Source of the DNA: Apophysomyces variabilis
Taxonomy: Eukaryota > Mucoromycota > Mucoromycetes > Mucorales > Mucoraceae
Length of the DNA: 64,000 bases
Direction: 5' to 3'
NCBI GenBank assembly: GCA_002749535.1
Contig: MZZL01000399.1
Span: 124,001-188,000 of the forward strand
Shown: positions 27,182 to 38,999 of the stretch, one piece after another
Position numbering within the stretch: position 1 is the stretch's first letter
Layout: every line of letters begins with the position of its first letter
The notes under the pieces: generated by a model
Seen by the model: the letters and a program-made list of their open reading frames with translations, nothing else
Told to the model about the DNA's origin: nothing
Database searches by the model: none
Position numbers and translations under genes: made by a program

Positions 27182-28571
27182 TTACTTGAAGATCTTACCA
27201 TCCTGGAAACCTTCGACTTCCCAGGCCATGTACTTGTAGATCTCCTCCTTCTTCTCTTCGTACTGAGCAGGCTCAATCTTAGTGAAGTTGTACGAATCGT
27301 AGTCAGCAGCATCGTAAACTTCGAAAGGCACTTCCTGGCCACGGATAAGGAAGTAACCAGAAATGGTGTTGTTGTTGTTCTCACCGCAGACAACGAGGGA
27401 ACCGAAAGCGTACTTACGGGCCATTTCAAGACGGGCAAAGAAACCACCAATCAAGTTACAAGACATGAAGACAAGGGTCAACTCGTCGTTGTACTTGTAG
27501 TCCACACGCCACAAAGAGTAACCTTCGGGATCGTGGTTTTCCCAGAACCACTTCATGGCAACATCGGTGTCGTTGTTGGAGTACATACGCTTCCACTCGT
27601 CCATGATGAACTTAGAGGGGGGGAGCAAGTCCAACTTAGACTTGGGCTTGGGAGCGGGCTTAGCAGCTTCCTCAGCAGGTTCAGCAGCTTCCTTCTTCTT
27701 CTCTTCCTTCTTGGGAGCGGCTTCCTTCTTGGTTTCCTTCTTTTCCTTCTTAGGAGGGGTGTACTTCAAGGGAGTCTCACAAAGAGCGATCTCGCCAAGA
27801 GCAGCCTTGAAGTGCTCCTTGCCAACAACAGTGGTGAAGTAACGGTTGACGTTCTTGTACTGGGAGCGGAACTCCTTGTCAAAGACGGTCTTGTAGGGAA
27901 GGACAAGGGCGCAAACAACAGCGATATCAGCGAAAGTGATGGATTCGCCAACAAGGTAGGTCTTGGTCAACAAGATCTTGTTTAAAGCATCCATGGCTCT
28001 CTTGACCTTCTCAGTGGCGGCATCAACATTGGGCTTGATGTAAGGGAAGTAACCCAAGAGAGGGTAGACCCAGGCACCGACGTTGGTATTGATTTCGTTC
28101 TCGGCGAAAAGAGTCCATTGCATGATCAAAGCCTTCTCGACGGCGTTGGATCCCAAAAGAGTAGAATCCTCCTTCAAAGCAGCAGCTACAGAGTTGAGGT
28201 TAATACAATGCCAATGTGGGCATGACGAAGTAACGCGTACCATAGTAAGCAATGGCAGAGGACTCGAAGAGATCGACCTCAGCGCTCTCGAAGGTGGGGA
28301 CCTTGCCCATGGGGAACTTGGCCAAGAACTCGGGGGTTCTGTCCTTGTGAAGGTCGAAGGCAGCAACATCAATTTCGACGCCATTGTAGGCAGCCTGTGT
28401 TCCGAGTTAGAAAACACGTCATAAAAGGGAATTCAGGAACCTACAGCAATCTTTGCCTTGGCGACGCGAGGGTTCTCGGGGTAGGACTTGATAACCTTTA
28501 TATACGTTCATCAACGTTAGATCTGCAATGGATGGATCCATCATGTCTCTACTTACACCGATGGGAGCCAT
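27182..28571 (-). CDS. Elongation factor 1-gamma (eEF1B-gamma)
   Basis: Structural subunit of the eEF1B complex that recharges eEF1A with GTP during translation. Four exons (minus): 28571-28557 (five codons, MAPIG), 28495-28445, 28394-28241, 28185-27182; phases agree, 407 aa, the usual family length. The N-terminal half is a GST-like fold (VPTFESAEVDLFESSAIAYY), then a Lys/Glu/Ala-rich linker (PKKEEKKKEAAEPAEEAAK) and the conserved C-terminal EF1G domain (DEWKRMYSNNDTDVAMKWFW). Codon use is strongly biased to C-ending and AAG codons, as expected for a highly expressed gene. The long open frame on the opposite strand is a shadow of this bias. Confidence 0.96.
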
Positions 28572-29284
28572 TGCTTTCTGTGGATGAGAAGAAGCTTCGC
28601 TACCCGGACCTTTAGTTTTCATAAAAAGACCAGCGCCGGTTCAAACACCGATCCGAAATTGACCAACCGACAAGCCCTGGTTCCTGATTTTCGGTGTCTT
28701 GTTATTGTTCCTTCCGTGTCAATACAAGTTACTGCGGACACGCATCGCTTAATGCTAAATAATTGAAGCATTGCTCCAGTTTGAGTGTTATAATAAGAAA
28801 AAATGATTATAAGACAGGTGCTCTAGCGGCTCGAAATAAAGTGAGGCAATGATCGTACGTGATAGAGGGGATTTCCATTCAACGGTACCATATAGGCACA
28901 GGATTGGCGAAGGGCCCCGACTGTGGTATTTAGTCTTGAACAGCTCATCTTTTATCCCTAAATGATGTTACATGGCACACTTACTATTGCTTGCCAATCC
29001 GACAAAAAGAACTTCTGTTCTATAACTACGGCGAAATCCTGGTAAAGTTCATGTCTTACTGATATTCCAGTGTCCTTTCCTTGAGAGTTGTAACCAGAAA
29101 AAGTAGCTAAAATATTTGTTTATCAGGGTTGCAGGGACATTTTGTTTCTCTTTTGAGTGGCAAAGAGGATCTAAACATGGAATTCGCGTGCTCAGCATTA
29201 ATTAGTGTGAGAGAGGTGGATGCGAGCGGGAAAAGGTTCAATTCAGGCAAGGGGATAAACGCAGTAACCCTTAGACATCAAAAA
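28572..29284. other. Intergenic region upstream of eEF1B-gamma
   Basis: About 700 bp of promoter-side sequence with no recognised gene, RNA or repeat. Confidence 0.6.
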
Positions 29285-30300
29285 TCAATCCTTAACCAAT
29301 CCAGTTAAATTGATCAAGTTACTGCAAGAACTCGGGGTTCTTGGGCCGAAAGCCTTTAGCTCCTCCTGCACTGTTTCAACAACTATTGGCTCGTCCATGA
29401 TCAAGTGAATGCCATCGTCATGTAGCCGTAGTCTGCATACGGCGTTGTCGACAAAGTCGGATTGTTGCTTGCTTGAAAAGCATATTCTGCCATCTTGCAG
29501 ACGATAGGCCAAAACCATGCGATCGACAAGCTCAGCCGCGTCGCTCTCGAGAATAGCGCATATCCTCCTGTGAAACCTCTTCTTCACGCCATTAATCGTA
29601 GTATCAACAGCGCTTTCGAGAACTTTGTGCTTGTAATACTGGGTAGAGGCGGTTACAACAAGGCGTTTGATGATGCCGATGGAAAATAGAACTGGTCCTG
29701 ACAGTTCTCGAAGCTTGTCAGGCAAGATATTACAGTCCGACAAGTCAAGCAGATCCGAAAGCATTCTCTTCACATCGCGTTCATCGAACCGGGGAAATTC
29801 TGTTATTTTCCTGAAGTTGCTGGGTTTGTCTATGGCTGAGTCAGTAACGGGAAGATAATGCCAAGTATGACCACCGCTGCCCGCATGTTGCTCACCTTGC
29901 CAGATAAAGGTGTGAGAAAGCGGTAACAGAAATGCGATTGTTTGGTTCTTGTCTTTGAAGAATACAGCTCGGTCTCTAATCAAAACGGCTGATGAGATGA
30001 GGTTGTCAAACAAAATCCCATTCAGCGCCACTTGGGCCTTGTCCAGAGAAATCACTAGTCCGAGTCGTTTGGGACAAGAAGCAAGTGTAGCTTGATCTGA
30101 ACGCGTCGAAGCATTGGATGGATGGTGGAGCGGTCATAGTTCTTCAATGTCTTGACCAGCAACTCGATGGTCGGGACTCCTCTCGAGTAATACTTGATAA
30201 TATCTGTTAGCAGTAAAAGTGAAAACCGATACACGTCAGAGTGTGATGTCTTTTGCAGTAATGCCGTCGAGTTGCAGAGACATTTTGATGTTGATGGCAT
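29285..30300 (-). pseudogene. Crinkler (CRN)-like ATPase gene fragment, frameshifted
   Basis: Two open pieces on the minus strand, 30300-30055 and about 30060-29285, read as one protein after a frameshift near 30060. Recognisable blocks are STALLQKTSHSDVYRFSLLL, LVISLDKAQVALNG (Walker B-like position), FPRFDERDVKRMLSDLLDL, and RMVLAYRLQDGRICFSSKQQ followed by DGIHLIMDEPIVVETVQEEL. I recall this block order from Crinkler-family proteins of Mucoromycota (Rhizophagus, Mortierella), which also have a P-loop upstream and a further C-terminal domain; both ends are missing here. A repeat-like insertion (HTWHYLP region) also breaks the usual order. The family assignment rests on recall of motifs and needs a search. 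Confidence 0.5.
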
Positions 30301-30639
30301 CTTTCAATTGTTATAAATGTCGCTACATTGACGGATCAAACGTTACATCTTTAGACGGATAGTGATTTTTATTAATGGGACATGAGAGACAAGGAGTAAT
30401 AAAAATGCAATAGTAGATGATCAGACATCGTGGGGATACCAGAGCAACGGGTAAGTGGATGATGAGGTGTTGTAGGGATATAAGAATTAAGGAGTAAAAA
30501 AAGTGCGCTATGATGGTGGATGATTATTTATCGTTGTCAGATTTTGATTTGTGTTTGGTAGGAGTAATAAAAATGTTATGGTGGCGGGAAAGAATTTCAG
30601 TGGTGTTCGATATGTCAATTACTTCATATATATGGTCCA

Positions 30640-30975
30640 TGTTTTTTTCGTTATTGTAAGGCTGCATGGGCGTCCATACCTTGATTCAGAACAAAATACT
30701 AAAAAATTATATAAGTAAATCGCCAGAAGTTACTTGATCTTAATAGCCAAGCTCCATTTACTGATTGTCTTACCTAGTAACAGAATAGCAGATTCAACGT
30801 CGACTGAAAATTTTTTGAACTCACCATATGACGTTGGGAGCGCTAAAACATCTAGCTTTTTGGCGAAATATAGATCTTCAAATTTCACCAATAGGTACAT
30901 ATACCCAACAGAGCCTATTATTTTGCAAAAATAAATAAGTGTAAAAAATATCGAATCAACTAAGATGATCTTTTT
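30640..30975 (-). pseudogene. Unidentified gene fragment
   Basis: Minus-strand open piece with YLLVKFEDLYFAKKLDVLAL and SYGEFKKFSVDVESAILLLG, ending near a GTAAGACAAT donor, followed after a short intron-like gap by the peptide LNQGMDAHAALQ. It reads like exons of a real protein but has no start, and I do not recognise it. It could belong to the same repetitive family as the zinc-finger relic at 18-19.9 kb. Confidence 0.3.
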
Positions 30976-31006
30976 TTTTTTGCAATTCACCTATTTATTG
31001 TGATGA

Positions 31007-31445
31007 CACTACGAGAAAAATTATCTTTGAATAAGCCTGAACACGACGTTTATCAGGATTATTCAAGGATAATTTTGTAAATTCTTGTCTAGTTTTTAAA
31101 AAACAGAACAACGGAATCGGTTTTCGAATCACTATAAAAAGCATACAGTAATGGCTGGTCAGAAATGGAAACGAAAGAATAAGATTTACCAATCAAGAGT
31201 GGAGTACTGAAGATCTCAATATGATTGACCAGAGTTAACTCTGTTGGAGCCATATTACGTAAGAATGATCGTTCTTTGTCAAGCTACATCTGTGATAGCG
31301 CACCGAGTTTAAAAAGTATAGATATGTGTAGAGTTTTGTCCAGTTCGTTAACAAAGCGCATTTTCAATTTTCGAAAATTGTCCTTGAATAAACCTGATAA
31401 ATGGCCCATTTTCAGGTTTACTCAGTGACAACTTTTCCCGTAGTG
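31007..31445. mobile_element. CACTA-like MITE (439 bp) with hairpin termini
   Basis: Ends CACTACGAGAAAAATTATCT and, inverted, CACTACGGGAAAAGTTGTCA; the inverted repeat of about 35 bp continues to CCTGA on both sides. A 3-bp duplication TGA flanks it (31004-31006 and 31446-31448), as for CACTA/EnSpm elements. Each terminus also folds on itself: 31021-31040 pairs with 31053-31072 (18/20) and 31378-31397 with 31412-31431 (17/20). There is no transposase ORF inside, so it needs a helper. Confidence 0.75.
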
Positions 31446-32546
31446 TGATAAAATGATTGATATTTCATCATGGCCAATCCTAAGTTGGATAATTGTAAAT
31501 CAGGTAAGTGATATGCACTAGGCATGGTAGTAAACAACGTACGTACTGTATTCGTTTCTTTGCGGACCAATACTGGGACCGTGGTGTACAGTGAGTGAAA
31601 GACTTTTAAAGGCTGCGGCATAATGCATTTAAAGTTCCGAATTCTATTCCTGAACCAAATGGACGCGTAACACTTTTAATTAAGAAGTGTTCCTTTTTTA
31701 TCCTACATTTTACTGCTTAGTCAATTACATTTCGCGCTACTCTAAAACAAATTTTGCGTCCGTGAAAAGGACCAAGCTAGGAGTGGCGCGAATTAACTTG
31801 CAAATACATTTTATTTACTTTAATGTACTTACTAGCATTCGCTAGCTTCATATGTGGCGTGAGTTAGTAGTACAATAACAAGACCTTGACTGCAGACAAG
31901 TTTGTCGTTTTCTTTAAAACATGGACTGACGTAGACCGGATCAAGCAATCACAACTCTGTTTTTCTTTTCAAAATGAACGTTGCCCAGATTCTATTATCC
32001 GCTACTGAGACCACTTTCCGTCATAGAAGGCAATTACAAATCACCTATTACAAGAATTAATTAATCATAAAAAGATAGTCGTTTTATTGGGATACACAGC
32101 AATCATATATTGATACTCGCATATACAGCGGCTACTCGCTCTGTATCAGATGGAAATATTACAATAATAGTGGGATTTTCTACGTTCATGGTGTTGTTAT
32201 TCCCCAGTTCATCCTATGATCATATCGGAATTGTTCCGATATTAACCGTGGAGAATATGTAGGCCCGTTCTCACTTGGTATTAAGATCAATGATAATCCC
32301 CACTGTTTCAACAATCCTTTGATATTTCGAGAACAATGCGGACTATGACAGGGCCGTTTACATGGTATTGCATGGCAAGAAAAACAAATTCCATAACGAA
32401 TATTTAACAAACAGGTGCAGGTGAATGACAATGATAGAACAATAAAAAGTATCTAAAGCGGGCAAGTATATGCTACTAAATTACAAATAAAACGAAAGAG
32501 GAAAATCTATAAAGGATGTGCCATCACCTTTCCCTTTCAATCTATT

Positions 32547-33186
32547 CTAAAACCCTTTTCCGATCCCTGTTTTCTCCACAATGGACTTCATTTCACCTTC
32601 CTCTTCGCATAATTCAGGATGGACATAAAACAATGCTTTCGGCTTGGCAGGTTTGCCACGAACTTGCGCAATGGCCTGTGCTTGATCTTCGACCATCAAA
32701 CTGGTAAAGATTCTTGTCGAAGGTGCTAGAGCGTCTATAGGCACGGTGGTAGCATGATCCTGCGCAAAGAAGTTCAACGTGTGAATCGTGAGCTGGTTTG
32801 GCTTGACTGCATCCTTGGTGATCTTGGTCACATAGGGAGACATCACCCACTGAATTAAGCCTGTCGATGCTGCGCTGGTGGCGAGAGCTTTTAAGACAAA
32901 CACAGAAAAAGAGAGCATATCAGTTTTAGCCTATGCGTTTATTAATTGGCTTACCTGCACCGACAAGCGCGGCCTTGGCGGCAAAAGGAACAGGGACATC
33001 GATGGCAAACACAAACGGTGAAATACCACCAGCAAGACCGAGCGAGGTGACAGAGAATAATTTAAGCTTTTTTGCCACGTTCGTCAAGGGGCCAGTGTAA
33101 ATCACAGTATTACTCTGACTGGAGAGTGATCGTGTCCATTGTGGAGCTTTATGAAGGCGCAGAGTAGATAATGAGGAACGAAGCAT
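32547..33186 (-). CDS. TMEM70/TMEM186/TMEM223-like mitochondrial inner-membrane protein
   Basis: Two exons (minus), 33186-32955 and 32887-32547, in phase, 190 aa. The basic, Ser/Leu/Arg-rich N-terminus (MLRSSLSTLRLHKAPQWTRS) fits a mitochondrial presequence. IYTGPLTNVAKKLKLFSV and the following hydrophobic stretch, then a second hydrophobic helix (SAASTGLIQWV), match the TMEM70/TMEM186/TMEM223 superfamily; a C-terminal KALFYVHPELC resembles the TMEM70 matrix tail. Members assist assembly of respiratory complexes. I cannot tell which of the three it is orthologous to. It is divergent from the pantoate ligase gene with 164 bp between the start codons. Confidence 0.75.
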
Positions 33187-33350
33187 GTTTGTCTTCGTTA
33201 ATGGAAAGAGAGAAAGGGGATTCAAAGCCAAAAAAAGGTTCTGAAAGCCTAGGGAAACAAAGTCACGCACGAACCTGGCGCTGAACTTCGTACGGACCTA
33301 TACCTTTCCCCTTGATTACCTTCCCTGTTGAATTTCACGACAGTACCGCA
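33187..33350. promoter_or_regulatory. Compact divergent promoter
   Basis: The start codons of the TMEM70-like gene (minus, 33186) and pantoate-beta-alanine ligase (plus, 33351) are separated by 164 bp, which must contain both promoters and both 5' UTRs. No TATA box is obvious. A shared, co-regulated promoter is an inference from spacing alone. Confidence 0.6.
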
Positions 33351-34559
33351 ATGTTAAGCAATCGTGAGTTTCAAGCATTGGAATGGCATGCCCATTTATA
33401 TCCTCATGGAACTCAGATTGCTTTTATTCTTACAGTCAGAATTCCGCCTGGTATTCGTTTGTTTAATAAGATTGGTGAATTTCGGGAGTGGCGTCGGCAG
33501 CTGTTACTGGACAGAAAGACGTTGGGTTATGTCCCAACTATGGGGGCGCTCCACAAGGGCCATCTTGCCCTGGGTATTCTTAAATAGGATTTTTTCTCAA
33601 ACAAAGTTTTAACTTGCAGCAAACTTTTAGTGGAAGCTGCCAAAAAGCAGTGCGACCATGTAGCACTCACGATCTTTGTCAACCCTGCACAATTTGCCCC
33701 TCATGAAGATTTGGCAAGCTATCCTCGTACCCTGCAAGCGGATCTGGAAAAACTGGAATCTTTCCAACCTGCAGCCGTACTTGTTCCGCAGATTGACGAA
33801 ATGTACCCTTCTGGTATTGAACTGGATGTGTCAAAACAAGTGGGTCCTTTTGTAGAAGTGAAAGGGTTATCCCATCAACTGGAAGGAGTGACACGGCCCC
33901 ACTTTTTCCGAGGTGTGGCTACCGTAGTTTCCAAATTGTTAAATATCGTAAGTTATTTTATAGAAAACTTACGAACATCAGACACTTTTTTTTATATAGA
34001 GAAGATTTAATCTATTCCCAATGTGCCGCTAAATTTCTTATTTAGGTACAACCAGACCATGTGTACTTTGGTCAAAAAGATAGTAAGGTTTTATTGAATT
34101 CTCATGGTTTTCCGTTTCTCACGCGCGCGTGAAATCCTTTCTTCTGTTTTAGTCCAACAGTGCTTTGTGGTGCGATCCCTGATCCGAGATCTACATTTTC
34201 CTGTAAAGATGCACGTGTGCCCTACGATCCGTGAAAGTGATGGATTGGCTATGTCGTCCAGAAATATGTATCTGACCCTGAACGAGCGGCAACATGCATT
34301 GGTCTTATACAACGCCCTTCGAGCGGTAGAGGAACTTTACAATGCAGGTGAACGTCATGTGGACATTCTTATTAAAGCTGCTGTTGACTTGGTAGCTCAA
34401 GACAAGGAGGTGAAATTGGACTATATCAGTATCAATTCAGGCAAAGATCTTTCGCCACTAACAGAAGTGAAGGATGGTTTTGTTGTCAGTGGTGCCGTGT
34501 TTCTAGGTAAAACTCGGCTGATCGATAACTTACTTGTGAACGTCAATTTCGAACAATAA
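33351..34559 (+). CDS. Pantoate-beta-alanine ligase (pantothenate synthetase)
   Basis: Makes pantothenate from pantoate, beta-alanine and ATP for CoA synthesis (Pan6/PanC family). Exons 33351-33363, 33436-33573, 33631-33947, 34046-34082, 34153-34559; phases agree, 303 aa. The first intron (72 nt, GTGAGT..TTACAG) is in frame, so a retained form adding 24 residues would also read through. Motifs: YVPTMGALHKGHLAL (ATP-binding HIGH-like), IFVNPAQF, GVATVVSKLLNIV, DHVYFGQKD and SSRNMYL (KMSKS-like). The second intron is best spliced at TTTTAG before 33631, giving GHLALVEAAKK as in homologues. Confidence 0.93.
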
Positions 34560-34835
34560 AAAAGAAGAAAACCAAAAGTAAAAAAAAGTGGGGTGAACAA
34601 AAGGAACAATAATGTAGCATGTCCTTTTCTTTTTCAGGGTTAGGGAGTCAAAAGAGAGAGAGACAAAGACAGTGCTGCAGCACATAGCATGCGTTTATAA
34701 ATAACCATTTCAACATGTCACTTTTTTATGCCAAAGCATAACTCTTTTCTCCATACTACATAAAACGAATTGATCCCTTTCCTCTGTTTTCCTTTTTTCC
34801 TTCTCTTTGTTTGCACCCTAACTCAACACCACACC

Positions 34836-37057
34836 ATGCATCTCATTCATCACGCTCATTCCTCCACTTCTTTGATTGCAGGCAAGTCAAAGGCAGTGGA
34901 GCGCAAGATATTGGTATAATATCGCTCGCTCTTTTCTCCTATTCTCTTCTTTTTTTTTCCTGTCGTCCGGATAACTAAAATTTTGTCTCCTAACTGTTAG
35001 GCGGTCGTCAAATGTCTCTATGGTTTTCGCGAATATTTCCATAGCCACCAATTTGCCCCAGTGACCAAAGCTTGCGGTTTACCTGTTTACATGAGCTTAG
35101 CTTTATTTAAACGACTCGATTCAACAAGACAGGACAAAGTCAGCTATGACCAATTCTTAAGGTAGATACGACAAGTAGATCTGTGTAGAGGCAATGCCCA
35201 TACTCATCCATTTCTTTTTTAGCGGCTGGTCCGAATTAATGCGAATGTCCGATGACAATGAATCGCTTTTATTCAACATTTTAAGAAAGCCAGATGCCAA
35301 GACCCTGACACCCGACGATTTCTTGCCAGTGTTAGAAGGTATTATTTTCCGACAAAGAAATAACATTCATTCACCTTTGCAACTCTTTAGATGTCGTAAC
35401 AAATCATCCCGGGCTACAATTCCTTGGCAACCATACCATGTTCCAAGAGCGTTACAGTACGTCCCCATCTAATACCCGAGGCAGATATCAATGATCCCCC
35501 TTATTTTTTTTTCAAGTCGAGACGGTGATATGTCGTATCTACCATGACGCTAATTGTCCCGGTGGTCGGCTGACGATGGCACAATTCCGTAAATGTGGAT
35601 TTGCCCGAGTGATACAATCGCTCGTCCCGGAAGTAGACCTTAATACGGTAGGTTGCACTACAAAAATAGTTTTCTCTATAAATGTTTATCTCTTGTTTCC
35701 TTTTCTAGACGCAAGACTATTTTTCTTACAAGCACTTTTACGTCTTCTACTGCAAGTTCTGGACATTGGATACAGATCATGATTTGATCTTGTCCGAAGA
35801 AGATCTTGCTCAATATAATCAGGGCTCTCTATCCACTCAAGTCGTCAAACGAATAATAGAGTACGGACACATTCCGGCATTTGCAAACCATAATCAAAAG
35901 AAAAATACGATTTCGTACCTTGAATATATCTGTAAGCAGCGCCATGTGATATTTCTCTTGGGGTTTATTCATGTTTTTCCCGTACCACCAAAACAGGGTT
36001 TTTATTATCCGAAGTAGACAAAAGTACTCCCATGGCTATTGAATACTGGTTCCGGTGTATGGACTTGGACAGCGATGGAATTCTATCAAGCTATGAGCTC
36101 TCTAGATTTTGGAAAGACCAAGAAGAAAGGTAACAGCTTATTTTTTCTGTGATTGTCACGATAACAATTTCTATGGGTGTACATTACAGACAGCTGTCAT
36201 TCGGACTTACTCCGGAAGAATGCATACAGTTTGATGACATTATGCGTCAACAGTAGGTCTTGATGCAAATGGATTGGATAGATGGCTAATGTTCATTTTT
36301 AGAAACGACCTTGTGCAGCCACGCAAACCAGGCCTGTTCCGATTACAAGATCTGAAACGCCAACCATTTGTGGCTGAACGTTTCTTCGATACATTCCTCA
36401 GCTTTGATCGTTTCCAAATACATGAATCCTATCAAGGCTTGATCAGAGCAAAACGACAATATGAATCCAAACAAGAATCTTCATCGGGCATGGCGGAATC
36501 CAACATCGGCCTTGCCTATCTTTTATTAACGTAGGTTCTCTTTCTATGTTATTGATTACAGCGTTTATTATTAGGTTTGGGTTTCAAACTAAAAGATTGC
36601 TTGTCTTCGTTTATTATTTAGCGATTGGATTGAATATGCTGATATGGAATACGAGCAAATTATCATGAACGAGCAATACAACAGTAACAACGATGATGAT
36701 CAGGATGACGATATGGACACCCAACTAGAGAACAATAGTGGTGACGAAATCACAGTAATTCATGAAGAAGAAGTGGTTCCTGCTAATATGGACGGCCCTG
36801 TGTATCTAATGACAATTACAGTGGATGAATTGCCAACAGATGAAGAGCATGAATGCGGAAGTAGCACTGGTAGTAGCAGTGATCTAAGCCCACCACATAC
36901 ACCCAACGACCCTACATCAGAGCCATGGAAAAAATGGCAATCGGAGGAGACAGAAGAAGAAAAAGAAGAAGATAGAGCAGGGGAATGGCTATCCTGGACT
37001 TCTACATGTACCAGGAATTTAGCTGAAGTTGTAGATAAAACCACTTTAAAAGAATAA
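34836..37057 (+). CDS. PP2A regulatory subunit B'' (PPP2R3-like, EF-hand)
   Basis: Calcium-binding regulatory subunit that targets protein phosphatase 2A. Ten exons: 34836-34913, 35001-35161, 35223-35338, 35391-35456, 35517-35647, 35709-35931, 35997-36129, 36190-36252, 36303-36530, 36622-37057, all in phase, 544 aa. EF-hand-like segments are LDTDHDLILSEEDL and MDLDSDGILSSYELSRFW; the core YWFRCMDLDSDG and CIQFDDIMRQQ are typical of the B'' family. The tail is long, acidic and low-complexity (DDDQDDDMD, EEEKEEDRAGEW). The N-terminus is short, lacking the usual long region before the core, so an upstream exon is possible, although ATG 34836 is well placed. Confidence 0.9.
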
Positions 37058-37322
37058 AAAAAATTTAAAGTCATGCCTGCTTGCGCTTCTGTGCACCATC
37101 ACCAAAGCAACAGTTGTTGGATACTTCTTCAACTTCTCCAGGTCCATCCACCTCGCTTTTCTTTTTCCGCTTTTAAGCGCATACTAATCTTTTTGAGAAG
37201 AAAGGGTCCATACTATTGAGACTCTTTTACAGAAAAGACATTTATTATCAATGCATCTTGAGTCTGGTATGCTTCAAGCACAAGCTGAGAACAGATACAA
37301 ACGGTGCTGATTGAATAAGCAT

Positions 37323-38999
37323 TTACTCGTAGAGTATAGGATCCCGACCGAGTGCTTTTTTGAGCACTTCTCCTTCTTCCTTCTTGGCTTGCTCCATGGC
37401 TTTGACATCAAATGAAGTAAGTAACTGACATAGCAAATTCCAAGCCGGGTTGATGGTCTCCCAATCTAATGCAAAGGTGGCCCTGAAGAACCCAGCCTTT
37501 TCTGCATGGAATGCGTGACCTGGTACGACGTAGACACCGCCTTCTAAGAGGTAGCACCATAATATCACTTCATCTTCTGTGGTCGGCTCTCGGGGAGGCA
37601 GCATGGCGCCAATGAGGAATTTTCGAGCATCAATCCAGATGAAATGCCCAGCTTCAGCAGCGTGATAGGGAATATTGTAGGTTTCGAGAATATCCACAGC
37701 GCGTTGATAGCCTTCAATCAACCTTTGTTTGCTAGTGACAAAAAAACTTTTTTCCCACAAAGGAGATGGTCAAAAACTGTTGTTTTCTTTGCTATACGCA
37801 TCTCGCTTTTCAACCGAAAGTCTGACTTACTTATCAAGGAACGTTGTATCGCTGAGAATATTGGCTATCAGTCGATCGCTGATGGATGAGAAATGACTCA
37901 CATACCTAGAATAGATGATTTTCAATTTCCCACTATGCCCCCAGAAAAGTCTATTATCTACTCACGATTCTCGGACCAAAGCATTTCTTAACTGGCTATT
38001 GTGCTGATCAATGGCAAAGCTGACACGGAAACCATTGATACCAAAATCTTTTGACATGCCGTAGACAACGTGCACCAGTTTTGGTTCGATTAGATCTTTC
38101 AGGTTTTGGATGCTGAGAATCGACACAAACGGATTTGGTAAAGGAGGACTTGACTTTTTGAGATGGCCAAAGGTAGAAAGAGCGTAGATCTCATCCACAA
38201 TCACATGGAGCGAGTGCCTGTTTGCAAATTGAAGCAGCTTCTTTAAATCTTCCTCGGGATGACATCTATGAAGAAAGTTCTGAAAATTTGGATCCCTTCT
38301 ATCTGGGAACTGGCAAGTAGCAATGCTTGCTTTACCTTCCAAGCGGATTATTCGGATTGGCGAGGAGTACCCCAGCGACATGTTTACCCTTGGATTGAGC
38401 TTCCTTCAAGGCGGCTTCCATTTTTTCGAAATCGATCTTGAAATCGGACGCTGAGAACGGCTGCGTCATGACAAAGTCTACACCGGTACTGGTACGAAGA
38501 TGAACATCAAAATTGCCATAGTAAGGGGCAGGCACCATGATGACGTCCCCAGGATCCGCAACCACCATAGTCAAATGAAAAAGAGCCGCGCCTGTGCCAG
38601 CAGCGACAATAACATGGTCCTCTGTCACTTTCTCTGCGGTATTCATGTGCTTGGTATAAAACTCTCCAAAAGCCTTCCTGAGTCTTGCGGAACCGCGAGA
38701 ACTACCATAGGGAAGATCTGTCTCAGGTTCAAATTCTAGAGAGGAGCGAACCTATAATAGATTGTACATACGTGCATATAAAGTAGATATACGAAGACGG
38801 GGAAAACGGGAACATGACTTACCTTCTCTGATATCAAATCGCGGATGAGGGTATTACGGGCTACGCCAAGGTCCTTTGCCCCGTTTTCGATAAATTCTTG
38901 GGCTATATTTCCTGCATCACGCATGGGTGCATAGATCTCAAAGTTGCCAAGGGCTCTTTGCGAGATGTAATCAATATCTTCTTCCGTTGTCTTTACCAT
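37323..38999 (-). CDS. PLP-dependent aminotransferase, ACC-synthase-like
   Basis: Fold-type I aminotransferase (class I/II). Five exons (minus): 38999-38823, 38751-38336, 38265-37966, 37905-37831, 37731-37323, in phase, 458 aa. Motifs: LPYGSSRGSARLRKAF near the N-terminus, AGTGAALFHL, PAPYYGNFD, LLANPNNPLG, VIVDEIYALSTF (PLP Asp) and YGMSKDFGINGFRV with the Schiff-base lysine. The pattern matches fungal proteins annotated as 1-aminocyclopropane-1-carboxylate synthase-like; many of these are general aminotransferases, so ethylene-precursor synthesis should not be assumed. It lies tail to tail with the PP2A gene (265 bp apart). Confidence 0.88.

Larger units (their letters stand above)
30301..32546. 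other. Gene-poor accessory region
   Basis: AT-rich, with no intact gene. It contains an unidentified coding relic (30640-30975) and a CACTA-like MITE (31007-31445). The final part downstream of the TMEM70-like gene is presumably its 3' UTR and flank. Confidence 0.6.

Noticed and set aside
27029..27985. 318-codon ORF on the + strand
   Set aside because: It is the antisense shadow of the strongly codon-biased eEF1B-gamma gene; the peptide is low in complexity and matches nothing.
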